64,000 nt of DNA from Pseudomonas sp. 21 (GCF_000955805.1 NZ_JYOA01000017.1:1-64000), one strand, 5' to 3'. Counted from the stretch's first letter, positions 15,592 through 24,279 are shown. The notes: a model not told the origin generated them from the letters alone. Translations and numbers: made by a program.

Positions 15592-15801
15592 ATGGGATTT
15601 CTGGGCCTAAATCGCCGCGATGGCGAGCAAATCCGGTTGATCATTGAGCCAGGCACCAATGCCGAAATCTTATTCCAAGAACTTATGCGTAACGGCATCA
15701 CTATCCAAATCAATTCAACCTCGAACCCTAACCAAATTCGAGTAAGCATTGATGCACCTAAGCAGATCACGATTCTTCGAGGGGAGTTGCTTCAGCCCTA
15801 G
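15592..15801 (+). CDS. rsmN: RsmN/RsmF-like CsrA-family RNA-binding protein
   Basis: The 69-aa product starts MGFLGLNRRDGEQIRL and ends QIRVSIDAPKQITILRGEL. This has the features of P. aeruginosa RsmN: a CsrA-like N-terminal strand (MLxLxRRxGE pattern), a helix inserted in the middle (NAEILFQELMRNGITI) and C-terminal RVxIxAPxxxxIxRxEL with the RNA-contacting arginine (R in LRGEL). CsrA-type proteins bind GGA motifs in mRNA leaders and small RNAs and repress translation. AAGGA sits 7 bases before the ATG. Similarity to the P. aeruginosa protein is only moderate, so it may be a diverged paralogue. Confidence 0.75.
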   Translation: MGFLGLNRRDGEQIRLIIEPGTNAEILFQELMRNGITIQINSTSNPNQIRVSIDAPKQITILRGELLQP

Positions 15802-15960
15802 GTTACGTCTCGATTAGGGGCGAGGTGCTACTGCACAGGCCAAGAGGCTAGCCTGCAGGATGCGTGTAAATGAGAGTGCGTTTTGAGTCGTTTTCCGCCG
15901 CTGCTGACAGGGGCTATGGTTACAAGCAGGGTTAACTGAAGTGATAACGAGGAGCGCGTG

Positions 15961-16182
15961 ATGTCTCGGAGTCGATCTACAGAGGAGGTTCGGGTTACGT
16001 TGGCTGAGCTTTCGTTTCAGGGCGAAGCGGCGGCGGTAGTGCTGGAACGGGCAGTCCTGGAGTTGCCGCCTGGGTTAGGTGGCGAGGTGATAGAGGTTAT
16101 CGAGTTGCTTCGCAAGAATGCAGCGACCTTACGGTCGTTGGCAGAGCGTGTGCAGGACGGAGGCATAGCTGCATTGCAATGA
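15961..16182 (+). CDS. Small hypothetical protein (73 aa), first of a coupled pair
   Basis: The ATG at 15961 follows GAGGAG. The product is acidic and helical, ending LRKNAATLRSLAERVQDGGIAALQ. Its stop overlaps the next start as ATGA (16179-16182), so the two are translationally coupled. The C-terminal 25 residues align with those of the downstream protein in the pattern LxRxAxTL(9x)GxI, which suggests tandem duplication. Function is unknown. Confidence 0.65.
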   Translation: MSRSRSTEEVRVTLAELSFQGEAAAVVLERAVLELPPGLGGEVIEVIELLRKNAATLRSLAERVQDGGIAALQ

Positions 16183-16391
16183 ATGGAGTTGAGAAACAGA
16201 TGCTCACAGCGCTGCGCACGACCTCGTTCAATAATGCAGCTGTTGCAGATCGCCTTATATCACTATCGTCGGTTGTCCCGGCTTTAAGGGATGAGCTACG
16301 AGCGATGGCTAGCCAGCTTGAGCGGGACGCCGACACGTTAGAGGTATTCGTGAAAGAAATTCATGAGGGGAGGATTGTCCGGTCTCCTTGA
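16179..16391 (+). CDS. Small hypothetical protein (70 aa), second of a coupled pair
   Basis: It starts within the stop codon of the preceding gene. The product is helical (VVPALRDELRAMASQLERDADTLEVFVKEIHEGRI), without membrane segments, and resembles the C-terminal half of its neighbour. The stop codon at 16389-16391 overlaps the edge of an intergenic palindromic repeat. The pair probably forms a heteromeric helical complex, but that is inference. Confidence 0.65.
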   Translation: MNGVEKQMLTALRTTSFNNAAVADRLISLSSVVPALRDELRAMASQLERDADTLEVFVKEIHEGRIVRSP

Positions 16392-16442
16392 TTGCAATGA
16401 CTGCTATGGGGCGGTAGCTGCCCCCCGCCAGGAGCAGCAATC
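16390..16442. repeat. Intergenic palindromic repeat, copy A
   Basis: Outer arms GATTGC and GCAATC, and inner CTGCT/AGCAG, enclose a TATGGGGCGGTAGCTGCC core. The core resembles those at 17.24, 42.07 and 54.57 kb. It begins at the stop codon of the upstream small gene. Confidence 0.65.
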
Positions 16443-16491
16443 GAACCTTAGTGGAAACTCAAAGCTAGGTGCAGGCCAGCATTTGGAAGGA

Positions 16492-17085
16492 TCAGTTGGC
16501 GTTGGGCAGCTCGAACCGTTCTACGCAGCGATGCATTTTTTCTTGAATCTCAGGCGAGTCGTCATCCACCGGTTTGCAGTGCAGGATCGTCAAGGCGTTC
16601 TCGCCTTCTGATACCTGCAGATCATCCCCTGGAGCAAGGTAAGTGCTGAACGCCTCCTTCCCATTGGCCCAGCTTGCAACTATTCGTGGATTCCCCCGAG
16701 TGACTTCTTTCATTTCGTCATCTGGGCGCTCTATCTTTTGCGAATCTATGCTGATGTGCACCCCTGATAGCGAGCATTGAATCGGATCGCCCTGCGCCAT
16801 CCCATACATCTGGCCAAACACATACAGATTTCGCTCACGTTCCAGCCTCTGCAGAGCGTGCACGTGACGCGTCCAATTCGCCTTAAGCCACTTGGCCCGG
16901 TCGTCTTGAATAGGCGCAGTTGGCCAAATCTGCTCCTGGATGTTCCAGATGGCCACCGACGACACCCGCAACGTGCGAAGCTCCGGGATGCACTCGATGG
17001 AGAAGAACTCGTAAAGCTCATCGGCATTGGTGGCTGTCGCAAATGAGCAGGCCAATGTCATCGCCAACCACTTATTGGTCTTCAA
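16492..17085 (-). CDS. Secreted hypothetical protein (197 aa)
   Basis: A Sec signal peptide is visible (KTNKWLAMTLACSFATATNA, probable cleavage after TNA). The mature part contains four cysteines, including IECIPEL, IQCSLSG and LHCKPVD, which could form disulfides in the periplasm. I chose the TTG at 17085 because GGAGG lies 7 bases upstream; it also supplies the basic residues of the signal peptide that the next ATG would lose. No known domain is recognised. It is convergent with the small paralogue pair. Confidence 0.7.
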   Translation of the reverse strand: MKTNKWLAMTLACSFATATNADELYEFFSIECIPELRTLRVSSVAIWNIQEQIWPTAPIQDDRAKWLKANWTRHVHALQRLERERNLYVFGQMYGMAQGDPIQCSLSGVHISIDSQKIERPDDEMKEVTRGNPRIVASWANGKEAFSTYLAPGDDLQVSEGENALTILHCKPVDDDSPEIQEKMHRCVERFELPNAN

Positions 17086-17238
17086 TTGTCATCCTCCCTG
17101 AATGAGCTTTCCGCTATCGGAGCCGACCAACGTCCTCGATGCCACTCTCGTGGGCGTTGCAATCCTAGTGCACGTCTTTGGTCGAGCCCAGGAAGTACTA
17201 GGAATTATCTCTGCGCTGGCAGCCGGATGGTGTTTTTG

Positions 17239-17294
17239 ATAGTCCGCTTTGGGTCGATTGCGGCCTTTCACCAATGTCAGCAAACGGCCGCTAT
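17239..17294. repeat. Intergenic palindromic repeat, copy C
   Basis: The element begins AGTCCGCTTTGGGTCGATTGCGGCC and closes near CGGCCGCTATC. It shares its first 20 bases in pattern with the copy at 54569. It touches the stop codon of the LacI-type gene at 17291. Confidence 0.55.
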
Positions 17295-18385
17295 CCGCCG
17301 TCAAACGCCTTGGGCTGGGACGTGGAAGTCCGGACGACCAGCTTGGTCGGGTAGATCTTTACCTTCGGCGGCAGCATTCTGGACTCAGGCGAATGCAGCA
17401 GATCGGTAAGGAACCTCGCCGCGCACTCGCCCTTTTCCAATAGCGATTGGCGGATGGTGGTCAGCCCCTTCTCGGCCGCTTCCGGGATGTCGTCGAAACC
17501 GACCACAGAGACATCGCCCGGCACGGCGACGTCCAGCGACTGGGCCGCTGCCAGGCAAGACAACGCCATGACGTCCGAGCAGGCGACCACCGCCGTCACT
17601 TCCTGCTTGCGCAGCAGGGTCTCGGCGGCGGCCTTGCCCACCACGGTATCGAAGCCGCCGGCTTCGATCACGTGCAGGTCCTCGAAGCGCAGGCCAACCG
17701 TGGCGGCCTCTTCCAGGTAGCCAGTCAGGCGCTCGCGAACGATCATTTCGGTGGAGCGGTTGTAGCGTCTCTCGTCGACCATGCCGCGATAGCCGTCAGG
17801 CTTGAGGCGCTCCAGCAGAATGCCTATCCGCCGATGGCCCAGGCCAAGCACGTGGCGCATCTGTTCGCGCGCGGCACCACGGTCATCGATCCCCACGTAG
17901 GGCACGCCCTCGATGCGTGGCGAGTCGACCACGACGAAGGGGATCTTGCGCTTGATGAGGTACTGGATGGTCGGATGATCGTCCGGCAGGGTCGAGATGA
18001 TCAGCCCGTCCACCAGGCCGCGCACCGCCATGTGTACGTCGCCGCCCTGGCCATCTTCTTCCAGACGCCGGCTGTTCATGGGGAACAGCGTCAGGGCGAC
18101 GTTGGACAGTTCGTTGATATTGCTGATGCCGCGCAGCAGTGCGGTGGCCCAGGGGTCGTCGATGGCGTAGGACAGCTGGTCCATGACGATCAGCCCGATG
18201 GCGCCGATACGCCCCGAGCGCAGGCTGCGCGCGCGCAGGTTGGGTCCCGGATAGCCCAGCTCCTCGGCGACCGCGAAGATGTGCTCACGCTGCGCCGCCG
18301 ATACCTTTGGCGAGCCGCTGTAGGCGTAGGAGACCGCTGGCTGTGAAACGCCCGCGGCACGCGCTACGTCCTTCATGGATATCAT
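17291..18385 (-). CDS. LacI-family transcriptional regulator (copy 1)
   Basis: The 364-aa protein has an N-terminal LacI helix-turn-helix (MKDVARAAGVSQPAVSYAY) with hinge helix (NLRARSLRSG). A periplasmic-binding-protein-like sensor domain follows (IGAIGLIVMDQLSYAIDDPW to VPGDVSVVGFDDIPEA and LTTIRQSL). The start at 18385 has AGAGG 8 bases upstream. It lies downstream of the ABC operon on the same strand but beyond a T-rich terminator, so it probably has its own promoter. It is strikingly similar to the LacI protein at 32681, including the recognition helix, so both probably bind the TTATWCGTATAA operators at 23.9 and 24.3 kb. Confidence 0.92.
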   Translation of the reverse strand: MISMKDVARAAGVSQPAVSYAYSGSPKVSAAQREHIFAVAEELGYPGPNLRARSLRSGRIGAIGLIVMDQLSYAIDDPWATALLRGISNINELSNVALTLFPMNSRRLEEDGQGGDVHMAVRGLVDGLIISTLPDDHPTIQYLIKRKIPFVVVDSPRIEGVPYVGIDDRGAAREQMRHVLGLGHRRIGILLERLKPDGYRGMVDERRYNRSTEMIVRERLTGYLEEAATVGLRFEDLHVIEAGGFDTVVGKAAAETLLRKQEVTAVVACSDVMALSCLAAAQSLDVAVPGDVSVVGFDDIPEAAEKGLTTIRQSLLEKGECAARFLTDLLHSPESRMLPPKVKIYPTKLVVRTSTSQPKAFDGG

Positions 18386-18430
18386 CGCAAGCACCTCTGG
18401 ATATGACGCGGGCTACCGCGTTGACGACAG

Positions 18431-18482
18431 AAAAAAGGGCTCCCGGACCGGCTGCCGACAACCTATGCCAGACCGTGAGCCC
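18431..18482 (-). terminator. Rho-independent terminator after the phosphatase gene
   Basis: On the minus strand GGGCTCACGG pairs imperfectly with CCGGGAGCCC across a long loop and is followed by six T residues. It lies between the IMPase-family gene and the LacI gene, separating the ABC operon from the regulator. Confidence 0.6.
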
Positions 18483-18540
18483 CGTCCCGGGCCCTGCTCG
18501 GGCACCGAGGCGCAACAGTTGAAATCAGTTGGCAAGCGGC

Positions 18541-19329
18541 TCAGCCACCGGCCAGGCTCGCGAGGATCTGCTCATGAAGCCTCCGGTCCCCGCTTACCAC
18601 GACAGCACGGCCGTGCTGCGCGTCGCCACCCTCCCAGGTGCTGACGACGCCGCCCGCCCCCTCGATGATCGGGATCAGCGCCTGGATGTCGTACGGCTTG
18701 AGGGCAGGCTCGATGACCGCATCCAGTTGCCCCAGGGCGACCATGCAGAAGGCGTAGCAGTCACCGCCATAGCGGGTCATGCGCACCCTCCCGGCGACCC
18801 TCTGGAAGGACTGCTGGTGCCCGGCAGTGGCGAAGTTCTCCGGGCTGGTGCTCATGATGCTTGCCTGCTCCAGGCGATCGCAGGGACGGCAGCCAATCAC
18901 GCGGCCATTGAGCCAGGCCCGCGCGCCATTTCCGCAGAAGCGCTCGCGGGTGAAGGGCTGGTCGACCACGCCCACGAGCGGACGGTTGCCGTCGTTGAAC
19001 GCCACCAGCACACCCCACAGGGGAAGCCCGGTGATGAATGCCCGAGTGCCATCGATGGGGTCCAGCACCCAGTGACGTCCCGAACGGCCGACTACCCTGC
19101 CCTCCTCTTCACCCAGGATGCCGTCGTCCGGATAGCGTTGCGCAATCAGCTCGCGCATCAATCTTTCAGCAGCACGATCCGCTGTAGTCACTGGGTCGAA
19201 GTGCCCCGCGTCCTTGTTCTCCAGCTCATAGGTGGAGCGAAAGTACGGCAGCACTTGCGCAGCGGCAGCATCGGCAAGCTCCTGGGCGAAGCTAAGGTGG
19301 CAGGCAAGTTCGGATTCGGAAAGCGACAT
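18541..19329 (-). CDS. Inositol-monophosphatase-family phosphatase (HisN-like)
   Basis: This 262-aa enzyme shows the metal-binding motifs of the IMPase superfamily: GEEEG (about residue 74), DPIDGTRAF (about 91) and a C-terminal YDIQALIPIIEGAGG in place of WDxxA. Members dephosphorylate inositol-1-phosphate, histidinol phosphate or sugar phosphates using Mg2+. The sequence leans to the histidinol-phosphatase-like branch, but its place as last gene of a sugar ABC operon suggests a carbohydrate phosphate substrate. The ATG at 19329 follows GAGGA; a GTG three bases upstream is possible. Confidence 0.85.
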   Translation of the reverse strand: MSLSESELACHLSFAQELADAAAAQVLPYFRSTYELENKDAGHFDPVTTADRAAERLMRELIAQRYPDDGILGEEEGRVVGRSGRHWVLDPIDGTRAFITGLPLWGVLVAFNDGNRPLVGVVDQPFTRERFCGNGARAWLNGRVIGCRPCDRLEQASIMSTSPENFATAGHQQSFQRVAGRVRMTRYGGDCYAFCMVALGQLDAVIEPALKPYDIQALIPIIEGAGGVVSTWEGGDAQHGRAVVVSGDRRLHEQILASLAGG

Positions 19330-19399
19330 CACTTGAGTCCTCGGTCTGCTTGGGTAACGGTGCCGGCCATCCCTGGCGGGCCCTGTGTTGCTTACTGGG

Positions 19400-20500
19400 T
19401 TACTGGATGCGCTTCTCGCTGTCGCGGTCGAACAGCACCACCTTCTCCATGTTCACGCTCAGGCAGGCACTACGGCCGGACTGCACGCTGCGCGGCTCCA
19501 GGCGGGCGATCACCTCGGTGCCGCCGAGGGTGAAGAAGGCCAGGGTGTCCGGTCCGGTCGGCTCGATCACCTCGACATCCACGTCGAAGGCGCCGGGCTG
19601 CCCGGCCGTCACGCTGCGGAAGGTTTCCGGGCGGATGCCCACCAGCACATCGCGGCCGGAATACTGCCGTGCGGTCTCGTCCGAAATGTGCACGTCACCC
19701 AGGCTCACCGTGCTGCCGTCCGGCTTGCGGAACAGCAACTGCGGGCCGCGGTCGGTCAGGCGGAAACTGGCCGGGATGATGTTCATCGCCGGCGAGCCGA
19801 CGAAGCGCGCCACGTACACAGAGGCCGGCGTGTCGTAGATGGTTTCCGGGTCGGCCAGTTGCTGCACGTAGCCGTCCTTCATCACCGCGACCTTGGTGGC
19901 CATGGTCATGGCTTCGATCTGGTCGTGGGTCACGTAGACGATGGTGGTGCCCAGGCGCTGGTGCAGCTTCTTGATCTCGGTGCGCATGTCGACCCGCAGC
20001 TTCGCGTCGAGGTTGGACAGTGGCTCGTCGAACAGGAACAACTTGGGGTTGCGCACCAAGGCACGGCCCATGGCTACGCGCTGGCGCTGACCGCCGGAGA
20101 GCTGCGAAGGCTTGCGCTCCAGCAGCGGCTCGATCTGCAGCAGCGCGGCGACCCGCTTGACTGCCTCGGCGCGCTCGGCCGCCGGGACCTTGCGGATCTT
20201 CATGCCGAACTCGATGTTCTCGCGCACGCTCATGGTCGGGTACAGCGCATAGGACTGGAACACCATGGCGATGTCGCGATCCCTGGGCGACAGCTCGTTC
20301 ACCCGCTGGCCGGCGATGCGGATCTCCCCGGCGCTGATGTCGTCGAGCCCGGCGATCAGGTTGAGCAGTGTGGACTTGCCGCAGCCCGAGGGGCCGAGCA
20401 GCACCAGGAAATCGCCCGGATCGATGGAAATATCCACCCGCTTGAGAATATCGAGGTCGCCGTAGCTCTTGCTCACGCCGTCGATCTGAAGAGTTGCCAT
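19400..20500 (-). CDS. Sugar ABC transporter ATP-binding protein (MalK/UgpC type)
   Basis: This 366-aa cytoplasmic ATPase powers the importer encoded upstream. Visible motifs are Walker A GPSGCGKST (about 36), Q-loop FQSYALYP, signature LSGGQRQRVAMGRAL (about 134), Walker B LFLFDEPLSNLD and switch His in VYVTHDQ. The C-terminal 130 residues form the TOBE/OB regulatory region found in MalK-type subunits. The preceding permease stop is embedded in its ribosome-binding region (AAGGGGTAA), indicating tight operon coupling. Confidence 0.95.
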   Translation of the reverse strand: MATLQIDGVSKSYGDLDILKRVDISIDPGDFLVLLGPSGCGKSTLLNLIAGLDDISAGEIRIAGQRVNELSPRDRDIAMVFQSYALYPTMSVRENIEFGMKIRKVPAAERAEAVKRVAALLQIEPLLERKPSQLSGGQRQRVAMGRALVRNPKLFLFDEPLSNLDAKLRVDMRTEIKKLHQRLGTTIVYVTHDQIEAMTMATKVAVMKDGYVQQLADPETIYDTPASVYVARFVGSPAMNIIPASFRLTDRGPQLLFRKPDGSTVSLGDVHISDETARQYSGRDVLVGIRPETFRSVTAGQPGAFDVDVEVIEPTGPDTLAFFTLGGTEVIARLEPRSVQSGRSACLSVNMEKVVLFDRDSEKRIQ

Positions 20501-20506
20501 AGTTCT

Positions 20507-21382
20507 TTACCCCTTGACTGCGCCAGCGGTCAGGCCACGCACGAAGTAGCGACCCGCCAGGATGTAGACGACCAGAGTTGGAATGCCAGCGACCATGGCG
20601 GCAGCCATGTCGACGTTGTACTGCTTGCGGCCGGCGGTGACGTTGACGATGTTGTTCAGCGCGACCGTAATCGGTGTGTTGGAGCCGGAGGTGAAGGATA
20701 CGCCGAAGAGGAAGTCGTTCCAGATCTGGGTGAACTGCCAGATGCAGGAGACCACGATGATCGGGATCGAGGCCGGCAGCATGATGCTCCAGAAGATGCG
20801 GAAGAACCCTGCCCCATCCACCAGCGCGGCGCGCGTCAGATCACCCGGCAGGCCGATGAAGTAGTTGCGGAAGAACAGCGTGGTGAAGCTGATGCCGTAG
20901 ACCGTGTGGACCAAGATCAGACCCTTGATCGATCCGGCCAGCCCCAGATAGCCCAGCGACTGGGCGATCGGCAGCAGCACCGCCTGGAACGGCAGGAAGC
21001 AGCCGAACAGCAGCAGGCCGAAGAGCACATTGGCGCCCTTGAATTCCCACTTCGTCAGGGTGTAGCCGTTCAGCGCTCCGATTAGTGTCGACAGCGCCAC
21101 CGCCGGCACCACCATGAGGATCGAGTTGAGGAAGTAGCCGCGCAGCCCGACGCACTCGGTGCCGATACACGCGCTGGACCAGGCCTTGTCCCAGGCCTCG
21201 AAGGTGATGTGCTGCGGCAAGCCGATGAAGGAGCCGTTGTAGATCTCATCGAGGTCCTTCACCGAGGTGACGAGCATCACCCACAGCGGCATCAGGTAGA
21301 CCAGCGCCACCAGCACCAGCGCCAGGTAGATGAACAGGCGCCCGCCCAGGTAACGGGAGAAGCCTTGCAGGTCAGTGCTCAT
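20507..21382 (-). CDS. Sugar ABC transporter permease, MalG type
   Basis: This 291-aa inner-membrane protein has six predicted spans and the EAA-loop pattern DGAGFFRIFWSIMLP that contacts the ATPase. An unusual hydrophilic loop (ACIGTECVGLRG) lies between spans 1 and 2 and contains two cysteines. Its start overlaps the end of the other permease gene by 11 bases. It forms the translocation pore with that permease. Confidence 0.93.
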   Translation of the reverse strand: MSTDLQGFSRYLGGRLFIYLALVLVALVYLMPLWVMLVTSVKDLDEIYNGSFIGLPQHITFEAWDKAWSSACIGTECVGLRGYFLNSILMVVPAVALSTLIGALNGYTLTKWEFKGANVLFGLLLFGCFLPFQAVLLPIAQSLGYLGLAGSIKGLILVHTVYGISFTTLFFRNYFIGLPGDLTRAALVDGAGFFRIFWSIMLPASIPIIVVSCIWQFTQIWNDFLFGVSFTSGSNTPITVALNNIVNVTAGRKQYNVDMAAAMVAGIPTLVVYILAGRYFVRGLTAGAVKG

Positions 21383-22340
21383 CGCGGCGGCCTCGCAGTT
21401 CCGAGTAGAGGTAAGGCACGATGATCGCGGCGACGGTCATCAGCATCATCATTGCGCTCGCCGCGCCCACGCCCAGCTGGTTGCGGCGGAAACTGGCGGC
21501 GAACATGAAGGTCGACGGCAATTCGGTAGAGCCGCCGGGGCCGGCGTTGGTCAGCGCCAGGACCAGGTCGAAGCTCTTGATCGCGATGTGGCTGAGCAGC
21601 ACCACGACGCTGAGGAAGGCCGGCCGCAGCATCGGCACGATGATCCGCCAGTAGATCTGCGGCAGGCTCGCGCCCTCGATCTGCGCGGCCTTGATGATCG
21701 AGTTGTCGATGCCGCGCAACCCCGCCAGGAACACCGCCATGGCGAACCCCGAGGACTGCCAGATACCGGCAATCACCACCGTGTAGATGGCGTAGCGGGG
21801 GTCGACGATCCAGTTGAAGACGAAGCTGTCCCAACCCAGGTCGTTGACCACCTTCTGGATGCCCAGCCCCGGATTGAGAATCCATTTCCAGGCGGTGCCG
21901 GTGACGATGAAGGACAGCGCCATCGGGTACAGATAGATCGCCCGCAATGCGCCCTCCGCCCTCACCCGCTGGTCCAGCAGAATCGCCAGCAGCAGGCCGA
22001 TCAGCACTGCGCCGATCAGGAACAGGCTGCTGAAGACGAACAAGTTGACCACCGCGGTGTGCCAGCGCTCAGTTGCCCAGAGGCGCACGTACTGTTCCAG
22101 GCCGACGAAGTCGTAAATGGGCACCACCTTGGACGAGGACAGGGAAATCCACGCCGTCCAGGCGATGAAGACGTAGACCGCGATCAGCACCACGAAGGTA
22201 CTGGGGGCCAGGACCAGCTTCGGCAGGTGCCGGGCCAGCCAGCGCCGTGCGCCGGAAGGTGGCGTGGAGCGGCCGACTTCGGCCACTCCCGCTTCCACTT
22301 CGACCAGGGCGCGAGGCGACTTCAGGGAAGTATCTTGCAT
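21372..22340 (-). CDS. Sugar ABC transporter permease, MalF type
   Basis: This 322-aa inner-membrane protein has an N-terminal cytosolic extension of about 40 residues and six spans. Its EAA motif reads IEGASLPQIYWRIIVPML. The start at 22340 (MQDTSLKSP) was chosen because GGTGATC lies just before it; a GTG three codons upstream is also in frame. It follows the binding-protein stop by 5 bases and overlaps the next permease, so import subunits are translated as a block. Confidence 0.92.
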   Translation of the reverse strand: MQDTSLKSPRALVEVEAGVAEVGRSTPPSGARRWLARHLPKLVLAPSTFVVLIAVYVFIAWTAWISLSSSKVVPIYDFVGLEQYVRLWATERWHTAVVNLFVFSSLFLIGAVLIGLLLAILLDQRVRAEGALRAIYLYPMALSFIVTGTAWKWILNPGLGIQKVVNDLGWDSFVFNWIVDPRYAIYTVVIAGIWQSSGFAMAVFLAGLRGIDNSIIKAAQIEGASLPQIYWRIIVPMLRPAFLSVVVLLSHIAIKSFDLVLALTNAGPGGSTELPSTFMFAASFRRNQLGVGAASAMMMLMTVAAIIVPYLYSELRGRRDEH

Positions 22341-22345
22341 GACGA

Positions 22346-23638
22346 TCACCGCGAGTTATCGATGCCCTGGACCAGCATGTTCACCGCATCCTGCGAACTC
22401 ATGTCGGTCACGAAGAACTTGCTCGCCACATCCTGGAACACGTTGGCGAATTCGGCCTGGCTGGCGAAACCATGGGTCATGGCGCCGACCAGTGCGCCGG
22501 ACTTGAGCGCCGTGGCGCGGTCCTCGGCAGCCTTGATGCCGCAGCTGTCGTAGTCGGAGATATCGACATCGGTACGCGCCGGGATCGAGCCCTTGATCAG
22601 GCTGAAGTCATGCTGGGTCTTCTTGTCCATGGTCACGTCGGCCAGCAGCACCTGGGCCTTCTGCACCGCCGGGTCCTTGACCTTGAACATGCCGAAGGTG
22701 TCCATCACGAACTGGAAGGAAATCTCCTTGCCGGGGGTCTCCAGGCAGAGGAAGTCGCTACCCGGCTTCATGCCCTTGGCGAGGAACTCGCCCTTGGCCC
22801 AGTCGCCCATGAACTGCATGGCCGCCTTGCCGTTGATCACCATGCCGGTGGCCACCGCCCAGTCGCGGCCGGGGAAGTTGTTGTCGGCCAGGCCACGCAC
22901 CTGGCGCAGGGTGTCGAACACCTTGACCATCTGCGGGCTGCCGAGGGCGTCCTTGTCCAGGTCGATGGCGGTCTTCTTGTAGAAGTCGGCGCCGTAGAGG
23001 TCGATCAGGATCGCGTCGAAGACGATGCCGATCTGCCAGGGCTCATCGCTGATCGCCAGCGGTACGTAGCCGGCCGCACGCAGCTTGTCGCCCATGCCGA
23101 TCAGCTCGTCCCAGGTGTGCGGCGGCTTCACCCCGGCCTTCTCGAAGGCTTTGGCGTTGGCCCACAGCCAGTTCTGCCGGTGAGTGTTGACCGGCACCGC
23201 CTTCCACTCGCCGCCCTGCTTGAGGAACGGCTTGAGGGGATCGGGTACCGCGGCGTCCCACTGGTTGGCCTTGGCCTCCTGATCAAGGCTGGCGAGCATG
23301 CCCTGTTCGGCCCAGATCATCCCTTCGTGCCCGAGGAACTGCATGGCAGCCGGCGGATCACCTGCGGTCACCCGCGCCCGCAGCGCCTGCTGGGCATTGC
23401 TGCCGCTCATGCCGCCGACGGCCGAATCGACCCAGGTCACGCCCTTGGCAGCAAGGTTCTGCTTGATCACGGTGACCGCCTTCACCTCGCTGTCGGAGAC
23501 CCAGGAGTGCAGTACCTCCAGACGCTGTTCGGCCATCGCGGCAGAAGCGCCCAGCGCCGCGCCGAGCAAGGCGATGCAGGCGCAGAACCTGCCTGGATTG
23601 ACGGGGCCATGCCCCTTCGCTGGCTTGTGTGTTTTCAC
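22346..23638 (-). CDS. Extracellular sugar-binding protein of the ABC importer
   Basis: The 430-aa product has a Sec signal peptide (hydrophobic CIALLGAALGASAAMA, cleavage before EQRLEVLHSW) and the fold pattern of family-1 solute-binding proteins (GGEWKAVPVNTHRQNWLWANAKAFEKAG; MQFMGDWAKGEF). GTG at 23638 is taken as start because GGAG sits 8 bases upstream and the signal peptide follows at once; the frame is open further upstream but without a site. The substrate is unknown. Related proteins bind glucose, mannose or polyols. It is the first gene of the minus-strand operon. Confidence 0.9.
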   Translation of the reverse strand: MKTHKPAKGHGPVNPGRFCACIALLGAALGASAAMAEQRLEVLHSWVSDSEVKAVTVIKQNLAAKGVTWVDSAVGGMSGSNAQQALRARVTAGDPPAAMQFLGHEGMIWAEQGMLASLDQEAKANQWDAAVPDPLKPFLKQGGEWKAVPVNTHRQNWLWANAKAFEKAGVKPPHTWDELIGMGDKLRAAGYVPLAISDEPWQIGIVFDAILIDLYGADFYKKTAIDLDKDALGSPQMVKVFDTLRQVRGLADNNFPGRDWAVATGMVINGKAAMQFMGDWAKGEFLAKGMKPGSDFLCLETPGKEISFQFVMDTFGMFKVKDPAVQKAQVLLADVTMDKKTQHDFSLIKGSIPARTDVDISDYDSCGIKAAEDRATALKSGALVGAMTHGFASQAEFANVFQDVASKFFVTDMSSQDAVNMLVQGIDNSR

Positions 23639-23944
23639 CTGTGTTGCTCCTGTCTTGTAGGTTTTGGATGAAGCGATGAAACGACCAGGTACGGGCTCGC
23701 CGGGGCCCTGGATGGCCCGGTCGAGCGTCGATTCGGCCGGCTGACCGGCAGTGTTGGAATGCGAAGAAAGTGGGCTAGAGCCGCAGCCGCAGGACGTGGC
23801 TGGACACGGCCGGCGCAACGCCGCCGGCCCGCACGGTGGCGAGGTCGGCCCGCAGGCCGCTGGACGCCACTCCCTCGATGATCGAGCCCGCCAGCGGGCC
23901 GGAATTCGTGTTCATGGGTGGGTACCTCGCTCGTGTCTTGTTAT

Positions 23945-23964
23945 CGAGTTATTCGTATAACTCG
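23945..23964. promoter_or_regulatory. LacI-type operator of the ABC importer operon
   Basis: Perfect 8-bp arms CGAGTTAT / ATAACTCG flank a TCGT centre. The core TTATTCGTATAA matches that of the operator at 24280. It lies about 10 bases downstream of the candidate -10 of the minus-strand promoter, a repressing position, and has a central CG as is usual for LacI-family sites. Confidence 0.75.
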
Positions 23965-23973
23965 TTTCTTTCG

Positions 23974-24001
23974 AAGCTATCACCACCGCCTGGCTTGTCA
24001 A
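23974..24001 (-). promoter_or_regulatory. Candidate promoter of the ABC importer operon
   Basis: On the minus strand TTGACA (23996-24001) is followed after 16 bases by TAGCTT (23974-23979). The -35 segment reads TTGACAAG, as in the divergent promoter at 24244, and both are followed by GGTGGT. The leader to the binding-protein start would be about 330 bases, and I see no gene in it. Confidence 0.5.
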
Positions 24002-24243
24002 TGGGCTTGTTTAGCAGAGTCGTTTTTAGGAAACCGGCGCAGTGACCAAATGGTCAGAATTCCCGTAGAGCATCGGCACCGCCTCTCAGATTTCGCCTAC
24101 AAGCCGCATTATCGGCGGATATGGCGACATATCCAAAAGCGACAAAATGCGTTTCGAGCGATTCGAAGGCTCATCTTTCAGCCACCGAATACAGCCTGGA
24201 AGCCGCGCCCCAGGCTTGGCATCGCCTTGGTCGACGCCTGGTA

Positions 24244-24271
24244 TTGACAAGACTTCTGCCGGTGGTAATGT
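24244..24271 (+). promoter_or_regulatory. Candidate promoter of the catabolic operon
   Basis: TTGACA at 24244-24249 is followed after 16 bases by TAATGT. The -10 is weak, but the box pair and the GGTGGT between them mirror the divergent promoter. The operator at 24280 would sit over the transcription start. Confidence 0.45.
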
Positions 24272-24279
24272 GAAATTAA

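Noticed and set aside
19385-22553. Long plus-strand frames (566 and 392 aa) opposite the ABC transporter genes
   Set aside because: They mirror the third-position GC bias of the ATPase and permease genes and show low-complexity Gln/Asp/His/Arg composition.
23641-23818. Extension of the sugar-binding protein N-terminus to 23818
   Set aside because: The extension would bury the signal peptide; GTG at 23638 with GGAG upstream gives a normal exported protein.
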